Below are positions 18,237-30,700 of a stretch of 64,000 nucleotides of DNA, in pieces. Position 1 is the stretch's first letter. Each line of letters begins with the position of its first letter. Source of the DNA: Thiorhodovibrio frisius. Lineage in GTDB: Bacteria; Pseudomonadota; Gammaproteobacteria; Chromatiales; Chromatiaceae. The translations under genes and the position numbers were made by a program. The stretch is from NCBI RefSeq assembly GCF_033954835.1, contig NZ_CP121471.1, positions 3,156,501 to 3,220,500 of the forward strand. The letters run 5' to 3'. Under the pieces are notes generated by a model. The model was given only the letters and a program-made list of their open reading frames with translations. It made no database searches and was not told the DNA's origin.

Positions 18237-20312
18237 ATGGCAATGGGTCCATACGAGGTTGCCGCTGGTCACTGGGATCGCGCTGGCGCACGATTCATCG
18301 ACGGCGGTGTGAATTTTTGCTGTTTCTCACACACGGCATCCCGGGTGGAGCTGCTACTGTTCGAGCAGGATCACAGCCGTGAGCCTTTTCAAGTTATCAC
18401 GCTCGATCCGCGGCAGCACCGCACTTTCTTCTTCTGGCATCTGCTGGTCAAGGATCTGCCCGAGGGCGTCTTCTACGGCTGGCGCATAGACGGTTCCTGC
18501 GACACAGCGCGCACCGGTTGTCGGCATGATGCGGGCAAGCTGCTGCTCGACCCCTGGGCCGCCACTGTCAGCGACCGGCTGTGGGATCGCGCGCGTGCCT
18601 GTCAGCCAGGCGACAATGTCGCCAGCGCCATGCGCGCGCAGATCTGGCAAGACCACTACGACTGGGAGGGCGACGAGCATCCGCACACGTCATTGGTCGA
18701 CGCGATCATCTACGAACTCCATGTCGGCGGCTTTACCCGTCACCCCTCGGCGCAGGCGCAGCACCCCGGCAGCTTCCGCGCCCTGATCGACAAAATCCCC
18801 TATTTGCAGGAACTCGGCATCACCCATGTCGAGCTATTGCCGGTGATGGCCTTCGACCTACAGGATGCGCCAGAAAAGACGCTCGAACTCGGGCTAGAAA
18901 ACTACTGGGGCTACAGCACCCACAGCTTTTTCGCGCCCCATCCCGGTTATGCGGTGGAGCCGGCCCGGGCGCGTGATGAGTTCCGCGACATGGTCAAGGC
19001 GCTGCACCGCGCCGGTATTGGGGTAATCCTGGATGTGGTGTTCAACCACACCGCCGAAGGCGGCGCGACCGGGCCGACGATCAATTTCAAAGGGATGGAC
19101 AACGAGGTCTTCTACCATCTGGACTTCAACGACCGCTCCCAGTATCGCGACTACACCGGCTGCGGCAATACCGTCAATTGCAATCACCCGCTGGTCACCC
19201 GCTATCTGATCGACAGCCTCTATTACTGGGCGCATGACATGCACGTCGATGGTTTTCGCTTCGACCTTGCCAGCGCCATGGCGCGCGGCGAGGATGGCGA
19301 GCCACAGCATCACGCGCCGATACTCTGGTCCATTGAACTTTCACCCGAGCTAGCGCGTGCCCATATCATCGCCGAGGCATGGGATGCGGCCGGGCTTTAT
19401 CAGGTCGGTGGCTTTCCTGGTTACCGCTGGGCGGAATGGAATGGCAATTATCGCGATGTGATTCGCTCCTTCGTGCGCGGCGACCCGGGCATTGATGAAG
19501 TCGCCACCCGTATTGCCGGATCGAGCGATCTGTACCAGGCACGCGGGCGGCGACCAGGTAATTCGATCAACTTTATCACCTGCCACGACGGCTTTACGCT
19601 GTACGATCTGGTCAGTTACAACGAAAAGCACAATGAGGCGAACGGCGAAGACAATCGCGACGGTCATAATGACAATCGCAGCTGGAATTGCGGTGTTGAA
19701 GGACCGACCGATGACCCCACCATTCTCGCGCTGCGCCGCCGCCAGGCGATGAACGCGACCGCCATTCTGATGCTCAGCCAGGGTGTGCCCATGATTCTGG
19801 CAGGTGATGAAATTCTGCGCACCCAGCGCGGCAACAACAATTCTTACTGCCAGAACAATGAGCTAAGCTGGTTCAACTGGGGCCAGGTGGAGCCCAACCG
19901 GCACATGCTGGAGTTCACTCGCGGCCTGATCGCGCTGCGCCGGCGCCACCGGAACCTGCGCCGACGGCATTTCCTGACCGGCGACGTGGAGCACAAGGAT
20001 GGCGTGCCTGATATCAGCTGGCACGGTGCGCGCCTGAATCGTGCCGCCTGGGGCGCGGCGGATGCCCGGCTGCTCGCCTTCACCCTGGCCGCACACGAGG
20101 ACCACGGAGAACACCTACATGTGATCATGAACATGAGCGAGAAGTCCCTACTCTGCGAACTGCCGCAGCTCCCCGGCCGCCAATGGTTCCGCGCCGTCGA
20201 TACCGCCGATGAGCGCCCGGTGCTAGCGCCGCCGGAGCAGCCGATCATTCGCGTTGCACGCCTGATGGTGGTCGCGCGCAGTGTGATGGTGTTTGAATCG
20301 CGACCAGCCTAG
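18237..20312 (+). CDS. glgX: Glycogen debranching enzyme GlgX
   Basis: Isoamylase-type GH13 enzyme that hydrolyses alpha-1,6 branches of glycogen limit dextrin in the cytoplasm. It has 691 residues, near the usual GlgX length. An N-terminal carbohydrate-binding (CBM48-like) domain is followed by the GH13 barrel. Conserved regions are DVVFNHTAEGG (near 265), DGFRFDLAS with the nucleophile Asp (near 345), AEAWDAAGLY with the acid Glu (near 380) and CHDGFTLYDLVSYNEKHNEA (near 448). An AGGAG site lies about 7 bases before the ATG at 18237; a second in-frame ATG is two codons later. Other glg genes are not in the window. gnd and zwf downstream fit a carbohydrate-use neighbourhood. Confidence 0.96.
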   Translation: MAMGPYEVAAGHWDRAGARFIDGGVNFCCFSHTASRVELLLFEQDHSREPFQVITLDPRQHRTFFFWHLLVKDLPEGVFYGWRIDGSCDTARTGCRHDAGKLLLDPWAATVSDRLWDRARACQPGDNVASAMRAQIWQDHYDWEGDEHPHTSLVDAIIYELHVGGFTRHPSAQAQHPGSFRALIDKIPYLQELGITHVELLPVMAFDLQDAPEKTLELGLENYWGYSTHSFFAPHPGYAVEPARARDEFRDMVKALHRAGIGVILDVVFNHTAEGGATGPTINFKGMDNEVFYHLDFNDRSQYRDYTGCGNTVNCNHPLVTRYLIDSLYYWAHDMHVDGFRFDLASAMARGEDGEPQHHAPILWSIELSPELARAHIIAEAWDAAGLYQVGGFPGYRWAEWNGNYRDVIRSFVRGDPGIDEVATRIAGSSDLYQARGRRPGNSINFITCHDGFTLYDLVSYNEKHNEANGEDNRDGHNDNRSWNCGVEGPTDDPTILALRRRQAMNATAILMLSQGVPMILAGDEILRTQRGNNNSYCQNNELSWFNWGQVEPNRHMLEFTRGLIALRRRHRNLRRRHFLTGDVEHKDGVPDISWHGARLNRAAWGAADARLLAFTLAAHEDHGEHLHVIMNMSEKSLLCELPQLPGRQWFRAVDTADERPVLAPPEQPIIRVARLMVVARSVMVFESRPA

Positions 20313-20437
20313 CCTGCAAATATTCCCGGACGAATGCGGAGCACCCTGATTGACGAAAGTTGTACATTGATTCAACATTTCGACACCGCCGCATCCGGTG
20401 TCGGACAGCCAGCAATCGGGAGATCCCATTGCAAGAG

Positions 20438-21667
20438 ATGGCCCTTTCCAATCAGGTCGCTGTGGGTCAGTCGCGCCATGCGGATGCGACCACCGCCGCC
20501 CGCGCCGCCGCCAGGCAAGCCCGCGCACAGCTTTCATGGGATCAGAAACCGGCCTGGGTTTTGGCCTTCGCGGGCGGGCTCCAGGATCCCTCAGACCTAC
20601 TTGCCGGATTCCAGGCCGAGCTGGGTCCGCTTCCCGTGATCGGTGGCTCTGCGGTCGGCATTATCTCACCCGAGGGTGCCAGCACCAGCGGGTACGAATG
20701 CGGCATTCTGTTGTTCGCAGAGGCGCTTGCGCCAAGGTCCATCGTCACAGTCGATACAATGGAAACTGACGAGGGCGAAGCCGGTCGCCGCCTTGGCGAA
20801 ACGCTGCGCGCACTCGATCTGACACCGGAGCGGGTCGTGCTCTTGTTCTACGACTCCATCAAAAGCGGGCCACCGCCAGTCCTGCATATCGGCAGCCGCC
20901 TGCTCGACGGTCTGCACCAAGGTCTCGGCGATTGCCACCCGATGATCGTCGGCGCTGGAACCCTCAGCAACCTGTCCCTATCGGACAGTTATCTGTTCGA
21001 CGGCCAGGGGATTCGCCGGCATGGTGCTGTCGCCGCGGTCTTGCCCGCCAGCCTGATCGGCCACACCACCATCATGCACGGATGCCTGCCCGCCAGCGAC
21101 TTTCTCGAAATCACACGCATCGATGGCTCCAGAGTTCTAGAGCTTGACCACCGCCCGGCACTGCAAGTGGTCGAAGAGCGACTCAGAGTAACACGAGATG
21201 AGCTGCTCGCCCGGCACCCACTGCCGTTCCTCACCCTGGGCGAGAAGCTTGGCAATCCTTACGCGCCCTTCAATGACAACCAGTACGTGAATCGCCTGGT
21301 GGTCGCCATCGACCCGGTTGAAGAATCCCTGATCCTGTTCGAGTCCGATTTCAACGCAGGCTCCCGGGTGCAGATCATGGGCTATGAACCTGATCGAATG
21401 ATTGAATCCTGCCAGGATCAGACCCAATCCATCCTTGCCAATCTGAACCGCAACCGACTGGCGTTCGGTCTCTACATCGACTGCGCCGGTCGATCAATGG
21501 CCTTCATCGGGCTGGATCAGGATGAATCCACCCCGGTCCGCGAGCAAGTGGCACCTCTGTGCCCCTTCCTCGGATGCTACACCGGGGTGGAGATCGCGCC
21601 TTTCCACGGACGCGCCCGCCCGCTCGACTGGACCGGTGTCTTGCTCCTCTGCACCTCGCGCGACTGA
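20438..21667 (+). CDS. FIST-domain sensory protein (FIST_N plus FIST_C)
   Basis: A cytoplasmic protein of about 409 residues. The N-terminal FIST part includes WVLAFAGGLQDP and PVIGGSAVGIISPEG. The C-terminal part contains NRLVVAIDP, GSRVQIMGYEPDRM and ends near FLGCYTGVEIAPFHG, typical of FIST_C. FIST proteins are proposed to bind small ligands such as amino acids and to feed signal-transduction proteins. The ATG at 20438 is chosen. A TTG at 20429 with GGGAG upstream is a real alternative. The next gene starts 10 bases after its stop and encodes a GGDEF-EAL protein, so the FIST protein probably tunes that enzyme. Confidence 0.9.
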   Translation: MALSNQVAVGQSRHADATTAARAAARQARAQLSWDQKPAWVLAFAGGLQDPSDLLAGFQAELGPLPVIGGSAVGIISPEGASTSGYECGILLFAEALAPRSIVTVDTMETDEGEAGRRLGETLRALDLTPERVVLLFYDSIKSGPPPVLHIGSRLLDGLHQGLGDCHPMIVGAGTLSNLSLSDSYLFDGQGIRRHGAVAAVLPASLIGHTTIMHGCLPASDFLEITRIDGSRVLELDHRPALQVVEERLRVTRDELLARHPLPFLTLGEKLGNPYAPFNDNQYVNRLVVAIDPVEESLILFESDFNAGSRVQIMGYEPDRMIESCQDQTQSILANLNRNRLAFGLYIDCAGRSMAFIGLDQDESTPVREQVAPLCPFLGCYTGVEIAPFHGRARPLDWTGVLLLCTSRD

Positions 21668-21677
21668 GCCTTAGATC

Positions 21678-24365
21678 ATGCAGGCAGAAGCGAACCCAAC
21701 AGCGAACCTAGAAGCGCTGGAGTACTACCGCAGCCAATGCGATGAGCTGGGTGCGCGCGTCATGCGTCTGCAAGACGATCTGACGCTGGCACGCCAAGAC
21801 GCGCAACGCAATCGCACCCTGGCTTTCGTGATTCAGCAGATGCATGAATTCGCCCAGCATCTGGGCGATAAAAGCGCCGACGCCGACCGGCTTGGCGAAC
21901 AACTGCTGATGCTCTTGGTGGAACGGCTGCGCATTGATGTCGCCGCGCTGCTACGTCTTCAAGATGAAACGCACCGCTATCAGATCAAGCTCGGCGTTGG
22001 CATAAGGCCCGGTATCTTGTTGCCGGTCATGGACGTCCCACGGGCCACCGGCTCGCGACTGTTAACCGACGACCCGGTGTTGCAGCAGACGGGCCTGGAC
22101 ACCGCTCTCTGGGCTGAATCCCCCCCGTCGCCCTGGATTCTGCTACTCGGCACTCGACGCAAAACCGCCGCGCGACGTCAAGGTCTTGACCAGGCCGACG
22201 GTGTGATTGCCGAAGCCGCCATCAAGATCTATGACGGGCTACTTGGCCGACAGGCCGCCCTGCTCGCCCTCCGAGATTCGGAAGCCAACTACCGATCCCT
22301 GTTCGAGGGTGCTCAGGACCCCATCCTGGTCATGGATCTGCGGGCAGAGAAGATTCTCGATGCCAACCATCGTGGCATTGATCTCTTCGGCTGCTCCTTC
22401 GATCAACTGCCTCGTCAGGCTCCCCTCACCTGGCTGATTCCGGCCGATCCGCAGCACTGGAAACCCGTCTGGAAGCAGGCGCTGAAAGGCCAGGCCCAGC
22501 GTATCGAGACCCAGATTCGCACGTCCAGAGGACACAACATCTGGACGGAGATCAATATTAAGCGGATCAATGCCCGCGCACCGGTCCTCCTGGTCGTGGT
22601 CCGGGACATCTCTGCGCGCCGGCAGGCCGAAGAAGAGCTATCACGACTCCAGGAACGACTGGATCTGGCGCTCGAAGGTGCCGAAGTCGGCCTCTACGAT
22701 GTCAACCTGACCACCGGAGAGATCGTTTACGACGACCGCTACGTCCGCATCCTGGGCGGTGACCGGCAGCGCATCCCCAAGACGGTCGATGAGTGGCGAC
22801 AGGGAATTCACCCCGAGGATATCCCGACCGTGCAGCGCTTTGCTGACGAGGTTCTCGCCGGGAACCGCGACAAGGTCGAGCTCGAATACCGATTTCGCCA
22901 TCAGTCCGGCCAATGGATCTGGCTGCTTGACCGCGGTAAGGGCTTCGATTTTGATCCCTCGGGCCAACCGCGCCGCGCCGCTGGCACCTGTGTCGACATC
23001 ACGGAACGCAAGCGAAGCGAAGCCTCTATTCATCGCCTGGCCTATTACGATCCCCTGACCGATCTGCCGAACCGAAGGCTGTTTCTGGATCGCTTGGTCA
23101 ATGCTCAGGCAACAGCCCAGCGCAGCGGACACATCGGCGCGGTGCTCTTCCTGGACCTCGACCGGTTCAAACAGGTCAACGATGCCCGTGGACATGAATT
23201 CGGCGACCATCTGCTGCTGGATGTCACCTCCCGTCTACATGAGCTACTCCGTGCCGAGGACACCATCGCGCGCCTGGGTGGCGACGAATTTGTCATTCTG
23301 CTCGCTCAGCTCACCCAAACAACAGAGGAAGCCTCCCGCTTTGCGCATCTAGTCGCGGAGAAAATTCGCCAAGCGCTGGCCGCACCCTACCGACTGATGG
23401 ACACGGACATCAGCTCAAGTGTCAGTATTGGGATTACCCTCTTTCGCGGCAACGAAGTGACGGTTCACGACATCCTCAGGGAAGCGGACACCGCGCTCTA
23501 TCGTGCCAAGGAGCATGGTCGTAATTGCGTGCGCTTTTTTGAAGTGTCAATGCAGCAGGCCGCCGAGGTGCGCTTCAGCCTGGAAGGAGAACTGCGTCAA
23601 GCCACGAAGGACAACGGGCTGCAACTCTATTATCAGCCCCAATTCGATGCTGAAGAACATCTCATCGGCTACGAGGCACTCCTGCGCTGGCCGCACCCGA
23701 CCAAGGGCATGATCTCACCGGTGGTATTCATTCCCATCGCCGAGGAAACCGGACTAATCCTGCCAATCGGTCAATGGGTGCTCACCGAAGCCTGCCGCTT
23801 TCTGGCCCATATTCGGCGTTGCGGCCACGACCTGCGCATGTCGGTCAACGTCAGTCCGCGTCAATTTCAACAGCCGAATTTCGTCGACCTGGTGCAGCAG
23901 GCGCTGACCGATTTTAGCCTCCCACCGCAGCAACTGATTCTGGAAATCACCGAAGGTGTGGTGATTGACGACATACAAGGCACCGTGACCAGGATGCAGG
24001 AGCTCAAATCCCTGGGCGTCCAGCTCTCGCTCGACGACTTCGGCACCGGCTATTCCTCGCTGGCTTATCTCAAACGTTTGCCGGTCGATGAGCTAAAAAT
24101 TGATCGCAGCTTCATTCAAGATGTCTGCACTGATTCAAACGATGCCGCGCTGGTCGAAGCCATCCTCGCCGTGTGTCGGCATCTAGATGTCACCGTGGTT
24201 GCCGAAGGTGTCGAAACTCTCGAACAGCTCCAATTTCTGCACGCGCGCGGCTGCGACAGCTATCAAGGATTCTATTTCGGCATGCCCGTCCCGTCCAAAA
24301 CCGTGGTGGAGAATCTCGCGATACAGGACGCTCCGATATTGCATCAGGAAAACACCTTGGCATAG
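21678..24365 (+). CDS. GAF/PAS-PAS-GGDEF-EAL cyclic di-GMP protein
   Basis: An 895-residue soluble signalling enzyme. A short coiled-coil start and a GAF-like region cover about residues 1-190. Two PAS domains with PAC-type ends follow (about 205-320 and 325-450). The GGDEF domain has an intact GGDEF near residue 534, preceded at the proper spacing by a RAED inhibitory site. The EAL domain has YEALLRW near residue 664 and DDFGTGYSSL near residue 786. Both catalytic signatures look complete, so synthesis and breakdown of c-di-GMP are both possible. No membrane segment is visible. It starts 10 bases after the FIST gene, with no clear ribosome-binding site of its own, suggesting coupled translation. 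Confidence 0.94.
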   Translation: MQAEANPTANLEALEYYRSQCDELGARVMRLQDDLTLARQDAQRNRTLAFVIQQMHEFAQHLGDKSADADRLGEQLLMLLVERLRIDVAALLRLQDETHRYQIKLGVGIRPGILLPVMDVPRATGSRLLTDDPVLQQTGLDTALWAESPPSPWILLLGTRRKTAARRQGLDQADGVIAEAAIKIYDGLLGRQAALLALRDSEANYRSLFEGAQDPILVMDLRAEKILDANHRGIDLFGCSFDQLPRQAPLTWLIPADPQHWKPVWKQALKGQAQRIETQIRTSRGHNIWTEINIKRINARAPVLLVVVRDISARRQAEEELSRLQERLDLALEGAEVGLYDVNLTTGEIVYDDRYVRILGGDRQRIPKTVDEWRQGIHPEDIPTVQRFADEVLAGNRDKVELEYRFRHQSGQWIWLLDRGKGFDFDPSGQPRRAAGTCVDITERKRSEASIHRLAYYDPLTDLPNRRLFLDRLVNAQATAQRSGHIGAVLFLDLDRFKQVNDARGHEFGDHLLLDVTSRLHELLRAEDTIARLGGDEFVILLAQLTQTTEEASRFAHLVAEKIRQALAAPYRLMDTDISSSVSIGITLFRGNEVTVHDILREADTALYRAKEHGRNCVRFFEVSMQQAAEVRFSLEGELRQATKDNGLQLYYQPQFDAEEHLIGYEALLRWPHPTKGMISPVVFIPIAEETGLILPIGQWVLTEACRFLAHIRRCGHDLRMSVNVSPRQFQQPNFVDLVQQALTDFSLPPQQLILEITEGVVIDDIQGTVTRMQELKSLGVQLSLDDFGTGYSSLAYLKRLPVDELKIDRSFIQDVCTDSNDAALVEAILAVCRHLDVTVVAEGVETLEQLQFLHARGCDSYQGFYFGMPVPSKTVVENLAIQDAPILHQENTLA

Positions 24366-24895
24366 AGTTCAGCCAGGTCTAGCGCGCATTCGAGACTTGG
24401 CAAGGCGACCCGGCCTGATCCGTCGGTGACCTCAGTCATCAACCAATGAGTCGCGTCCTGGCGCTGATAGTGGATGACATGCGTGGAATCCTGAAAAACC
24501 AGCAGATAATCCATCAGACTGTCGATCTGGCGATAACGAGCGAACTTGCCACCCATATCGAAATCTTCGGTGCTGGGCGACAGTACCTCGACGATCAGGC
24601 TTGGGTTCGTTAGGTTGTCGTGATCCGTAAACATCGGATCGCCACACACCACGCTGACATCGGGGTAGAAATAGGCATCAGCCACTTGCACACGCAAATC
24701 GCTGGGGTAGACCCGGCATGGACGTTTTCTCAAGGCCAGATTCAACTCGGCAACCAGATTCCCCACAATCAGGTTGTGCTCGGGGCTAGCTCCTGCCATG
24801 GCAAAGATCTCACCCGCGACATATTCGCTTTTGGTCTCAGCCTTTCGCTCATACTCCAGATAATCCGCAGGGGGCATTTTGGGCAATGCAGTCAT
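24344..24895 (-). CDS. Uma2-family (DUF820) putative endonuclease
   Basis: A 183-residue protein of the Uma2 family, which has a PD-(D/E)XK-like fold. Visible family blocks are [53 protein letters not shown] and [15 protein letters not shown]. The last two carry the acidic and E-V residues expected for a metal site. The ATG at 24895 is preceded by a strong AGGAGGAG site 5 bases upstream, ruling out the longer frame. Its 3' end overlaps the end of the convergent GGDEF-EAL gene by 22 bases. Members are often multicopy in phototrophs and their biological role is unknown. Confidence 0.92.
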   Translation of the reverse strand: MTALPKMPPADYLEYERKAETKSEYVAGEIFAMAGASPEHNLIVGNLVAELNLALRKRPCRVYPSDLRVQVADAYFYPDVSVVCGDPMFTDHDNLTNPSLIVEVLSPSTEDFDMGGKFARYRQIDSLMDYLLVFQDSTHVIHYQRQDATHWLMTEVTDGSGRVALPSLECALDLAELYAKVFS

Positions 24896-25045
24896 AAAGC
24901 TCCTCCTGGTCGCGCGTTTTTGATCCAAGCTGCATCGAATCGAAACCCAACTCCAGTATACTCTTGTAACAGCCTGACCATCCGCCCCACCCTTGACACA
25001 GAACACAATCCAACACCTTTAAGCGAAAACGCTCGGAGATATCAA

Positions 25046-26062
25046 ATGCAACTCGGAATGATCGGCCTCGGCCGCATGGGCGCAAACATGGTGCAGCGAC
25101 TGATGCGCGCTGGCCATGATTGCGTGGTGTTTGACAACAACCCGCAGCAGGTGCAGGCGCTGGTGGATCAGGGCGCCACGGGTACTACGGACATGGCCGA
25201 TTTTTGCGTCAAACTGAGCACGCCGCGCGCAATCTGGATCATGGTGCCAGCGGCGGTGGTTGAATCAGTCATCGACCAGCTTGAACCGCATCTCAAGGCC
25301 GATGATGTGCTGATTGACGGCGGCAATTCTTACTACCAGGATGACATCCGCCATGCCAAGCGCCTGGCCGAGCGCGGCGTGCATTTTCTCGACTGCGGCA
25401 CCAGCGGCGGTGTCTGGGGGCTGGAGCGCGGCTATTGCCTGATGATCGGCGGCGATACCGACGCGGTCGAGCGACTCGACCCGATCTTCTCGGCGCTGGC
25501 ACCGGGATTTGGCGAGATCGAGCGCACCACCGGTCGCACCGGCTCTCCGAGCCGCGCCGAGCAGGGTTATTTGCATTGCGGGCCGAGCGGTGCTGGGCAT
25601 TTTGTAAAAATGGTCCACAATGGCATCGAATACGGTCTGATGGCCGCCTATGCCGAGGGCTTCAACATCCTCAAGCACGCCGGTGTCGGGCGCGCGGATC
25701 ATGCGAGCGATGCCGAGACAGCGCCTCTGTCCAACCCGGAGTTCTACCAGTATGACCTCGACTTGTCGCAGGTGGCCGAGGTCTGGCGCCGTGGCAGTGT
25801 GGTCGCATCCTGGCTGCTCGATCTGAGCGCCAATGCGCTGGCCGCCGACGCAAACTTAAGCGACTTCGGGGGCCGGGTGTCGGACTCGGGCGAGGGCCGC
25901 TGGACCAGCATCGCCGCCATCGAATCCGGCGCCCCGGCTCCGGTGCTGACCGCTGCCTTGTTTGAGCGCTTCAGCTCGCGCGGCGAGGGGGACTTCGCCA
26001 ACCAGTTGCTCTCGGCCATGCGTTATCAGTTCGGCGGCCATCACGAGAAACCGACATCCTGA
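25046..26062 (+). CDS. gnd: 6-Phosphogluconate dehydrogenase, decarboxylating (short form)
   Basis: Oxidises 6-phosphogluconate to ribulose 5-phosphate and CO2 with NAD(P)H formation. It has 338 residues, the short class (about 300-340) rather than the 470-residue enteric form. It starts [15 protein letters not shown], which is the Rossmann nucleotide-binding motif. [10 protein letters not shown] is near residue 92, CGTSGGVWG near 117 and the catalytic [10 protein letters not shown] near 187. A GGAG site precedes the ATG at 25046. Short enzymes of this class often prefer NAD, but the cofactor is not provable here. zwf follows 59 bases later, forming an oxidative pentose phosphate pair. Confidence 0.95.
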   Translation: MQLGMIGLGRMGANMVQRLMRAGHDCVVFDNNPQQVQALVDQGATGTTDMADFCVKLSTPRAIWIMVPAAVVESVIDQLEPHLKADDVLIDGGNSYYQDDIRHAKRLAERGVHFLDCGTSGGVWGLERGYCLMIGGDTDAVERLDPIFSALAPGFGEIERTTGRTGSPSRAEQGYLHCGPSGAGHFVKMVHNGIEYGLMAAYAEGFNILKHAGVGRADHASDAETAPLSNPEFYQYDLDLSQVAEVWRRGSVVASWLLDLSANALAADANLSDFGGRVSDSGEGRWTSIAAIESGAPAPVLTAALFERFSSRGEGDFANQLLSAMRYQFGGHHEKPTS

Positions 26063-26121
26063 GCCAGAAGACACCGTCACCACCGCCCTGCCCGCCGCCT
26101 TCAGCCCAGGAGAGTTCCGCC

Positions 26122-27678
<1,557 letters not shown>

Positions 27679-27692
27679 CAGCGTTTCTGCCA

Positions 27693-27738
27693 CTCATGGT
27701 CCCGGCCCCCCCAGAACAATACATCCATGACATTCACG
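27693..27738. repeat. 46-bp dispersed repeat, copy 1 (contains the MscK-like gene start)
   Basis: Begins CTCATGGTCCCGGCC and ends ATCCATGACATTCACG. It closely matches 46170-46214 behind bchO, with a few mismatches and single-base gaps. The ATG of the following channel gene (27727) is inside it. Confidence 0.75.
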
Positions 27739-30700
27739 CAAAGGCTCATCCCCCCGGCCACTTGGCAAACCGCCCTCGTCAGGTCGCACCCTATCCTTTC
27801 CCTGGCCGTTCTGATCAGCCTTCTGGCGATGCTCGTTGGACTTTCTCCCGTCGCAGCCCAAGAAGCAACCGAGCAGACCGGCCCCACCACGCCCACCATC
27901 GAATCCACGCTGACACCTGACCTGATCGAGAGCAAAATCAAAGAGGTTCAGTCCAGCAGCACGCTGGAGCCCGAAGCCGCCAAACGCATCATTGAGCAAT
28001 ATCGTGGAGCGCTAAGCAATCTCGAAGAGATCAAAGTCTTCGAGTCGCAAGCCACCAACTTCCGCAAGGCCATCGCGCAGGCACCACTGGATTCCGCAGC
28101 GCTGCGCGAACAGGCTGCGCAGCGGCTCGCCCAAGAGTCGCCCGCGAAACCCCTGGCACCGAATGCCACTCTGTCTCAGGTTGAACAGCAGCTTGCGCAG
28201 CAACTTGCCGAAATCGCTGCTGTCGAGGCCCTCCTCGCCGAGCTTGACAAAATCCTTGACGCGAACACGAAAGAACCGGCGCGCGCGCGCAAGCGCATCA
28301 GCGAGGCCAATCGCGAGCTTGATAACGTCAACGCCGAAATCACGAGCAACGACGACAGCCTGCTCAATCCAATCGAAGCCCAGGCCAGGCGGTGGGCACT
28401 GGAGACGCGCCGCGACCGCCTCCGCGCTGAGATCCTGATGCTCGACCAACAGCTCCTGAGCGTCAGCGCGCGCAGCGATCTGAACCTTGCCCGTCGCGAT
28501 CTCGCAGAGCAGGCGCTTGCCGAGTCGCGCCAAAGGCGCGCTCTGCTGGAGAACGAAGCTGATCGCCTGCGGCACATCGAAGCCTCACGGGTTGAAAGCG
28601 AAACCGCCGAGGCCCAGCGCAATCTCGCCGACGCCCATCCGCTGGTGCGCGAACTCGCGCGCGAGAATGCCGACCTCAGCGCCGCGATCAGCGATCTGAC
28701 CGAACGACTCGATCAGCTCGACGAGCGACAGAGCGAGCGCGATGCCAGCCGCCGCCAGATCGAGGAAGCCTTCCGCAGCGCCCGCCAGCGCCTGGAAGCT
28801 GTCGGCCTCAGCCGCACCTTGGGGCAATCCCTGGTCACCCAATACCGCCAACTTCCCGACCTCGCAGCCTTGCGCAAGGCATCCGCTGAGAATGCTGATC
28901 GTATCGCCGAGGCCAGCCTGAATCTGGTGCGTTACCGCGATCAACTCCGCCGCGACAACGCCTGGGAACAACGCGCTGATGATGCCATCGCCAAACTCCC
29001 GGCCGCTGAGCGCAGCGCGCTAAAACAACGCCTGCGCGACCAGGTTGCGCGCCGCAACGATCTACTGCGTCGCCTGATCGGTATTGAAGAAAGCTATCTG
29101 CGCGGCGTCACCGAGCTTGATGACAACACCCGGGCACTGATGCGCATTGTTCGGGACTACCGGGATTTCCTCAGCGAGCGTCTTCTCTGGGTGCGCAGCG
29201 TGGTGCCGATCAGCCAGCAATCCTTTGCCGATTTCCCGGCAGCCCTGGCCTGGCTGACCGCGCCCGCGCACTGGCAATCGGTTGCTGGCATTCTCCAGCA
29301 CGAGGCCAAAGTCTCCCCCTGGCTCTGGCTCGGGCTGCCCGCAGTTCTGGTTTTGTTCTGGAAAGGACCGGCGCTGCGCCGGCGCGTGCGCGCCACCGGC
29401 GAGCCCCTGCGCCGCGTCAGTAGCGACAAGTTTTCTTACACAACGAAAGCGCTTGGGCTCACATTGTTGCTCGCCCTGCCCTGGTCCCTGCTGCTAGCCC
29501 TGATCGGCATGCGGCTGGAATTCTCAACCATGGCGACGCCTTTCAGCATGGCGATCGGCAGCGCTCTGGCGGCGGTCGGCATCGGCTTCTACTACCTGCG
29601 TGCCTTCCATCTGCTCTGCATGCGAGGGGGCATCGCAGACCGGCATTTCCGCTGGAGTTCCCATACCATCAGACTGCTGCGGGTAAACTTTGGCTGGGCC
29701 ATTCTGATCCTGCCGCCACTCGGCCTGATCGCAGGCGCCACCGTCCTGCATCCGGACGCCGCATTCAGCGGCACCCTGGGGCGGCTGGCGCTCGTGGCGC
29801 TAATCCTGACCCTTGCGGTCTTTACTGTGCGCCTCACCAATCCCGCCAATGGCGTCTTTCGCCCCTTCCTGCTGGCCCACCCTGAATCTTGGTTCAGCCG
29901 CCTGCGCCTGCTCTGGTTCGGAGCACTGATCGCGGTGCCGGTTCTGCTCGCTTTTCTGGCGCTGGCCGGCTATCTCTACACGGCCGGGATTTTGCTCGAC
30001 TATTTGATCAGCGAGCTTTGGTTGATCCTGAGCCTGGTGCTCGTCCATCAACTGGTCGTGCGCTGGTTGATCTTGACCCGGCGCAGCCTTGCGCTGCGGG
30101 CAGCACTCGACCAGCAAGCCACCAGCCCAACCGATACTGCGGCCGAGCCCCCAACAGAAATTGCCAAACCGCCAAACAAAACCGTGGATCTCGCCGCACT
30201 CGATGAACAGACGCGGCGTCTGATTAACAGCATGATTCTCATCGCCGGCGCGGTTGGGTTCTGGCTGATCTGGTCCGATGCCCTGCCCGCCTTCGGACTG
30301 CTCGACAACATCACCCTGTGGCGTTACACCGCGACCGTCGACGGCATGGAGACACGGGTGCCCGTGACCCTGGCCGATCTTGGACGGCTGCTGCTGATCG
30401 TCAGCATCGCGTTCATTGCCGGGCGCAACCTCCCGGCCCTGCTCGAGATCATTCTGCTGCGCCACACCGCGATCAGCTCCGGTATGCGCTACACCATCAT
30501 CACCCTGACGGCATACAGCATCACTGCGGCTGGCGTCCTGCTGGTCTTCGGCACCCTGGGGCTGTCTTGGTCGCAAGTGCAATGGCTGGTGGCCGCGCTC
30601 AGTGTGGGCATCGGCTTTGGCTTGCAGGAGATCGTCGCTAACTTCATCAGCGGCTTGATTATTCTGTTCGAGCGCCCCATCCGCGTTGGTGACGTGGTCA

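Noticed and set aside
25046-26062. Alternative reading of gnd as a 3-hydroxyisobutyrate dehydrogenase
   Set aside because: [10 protein letters not shown] and [10 protein letters not shown] are specific for 6-phosphogluconate dehydrogenases, and zwf is next to it.
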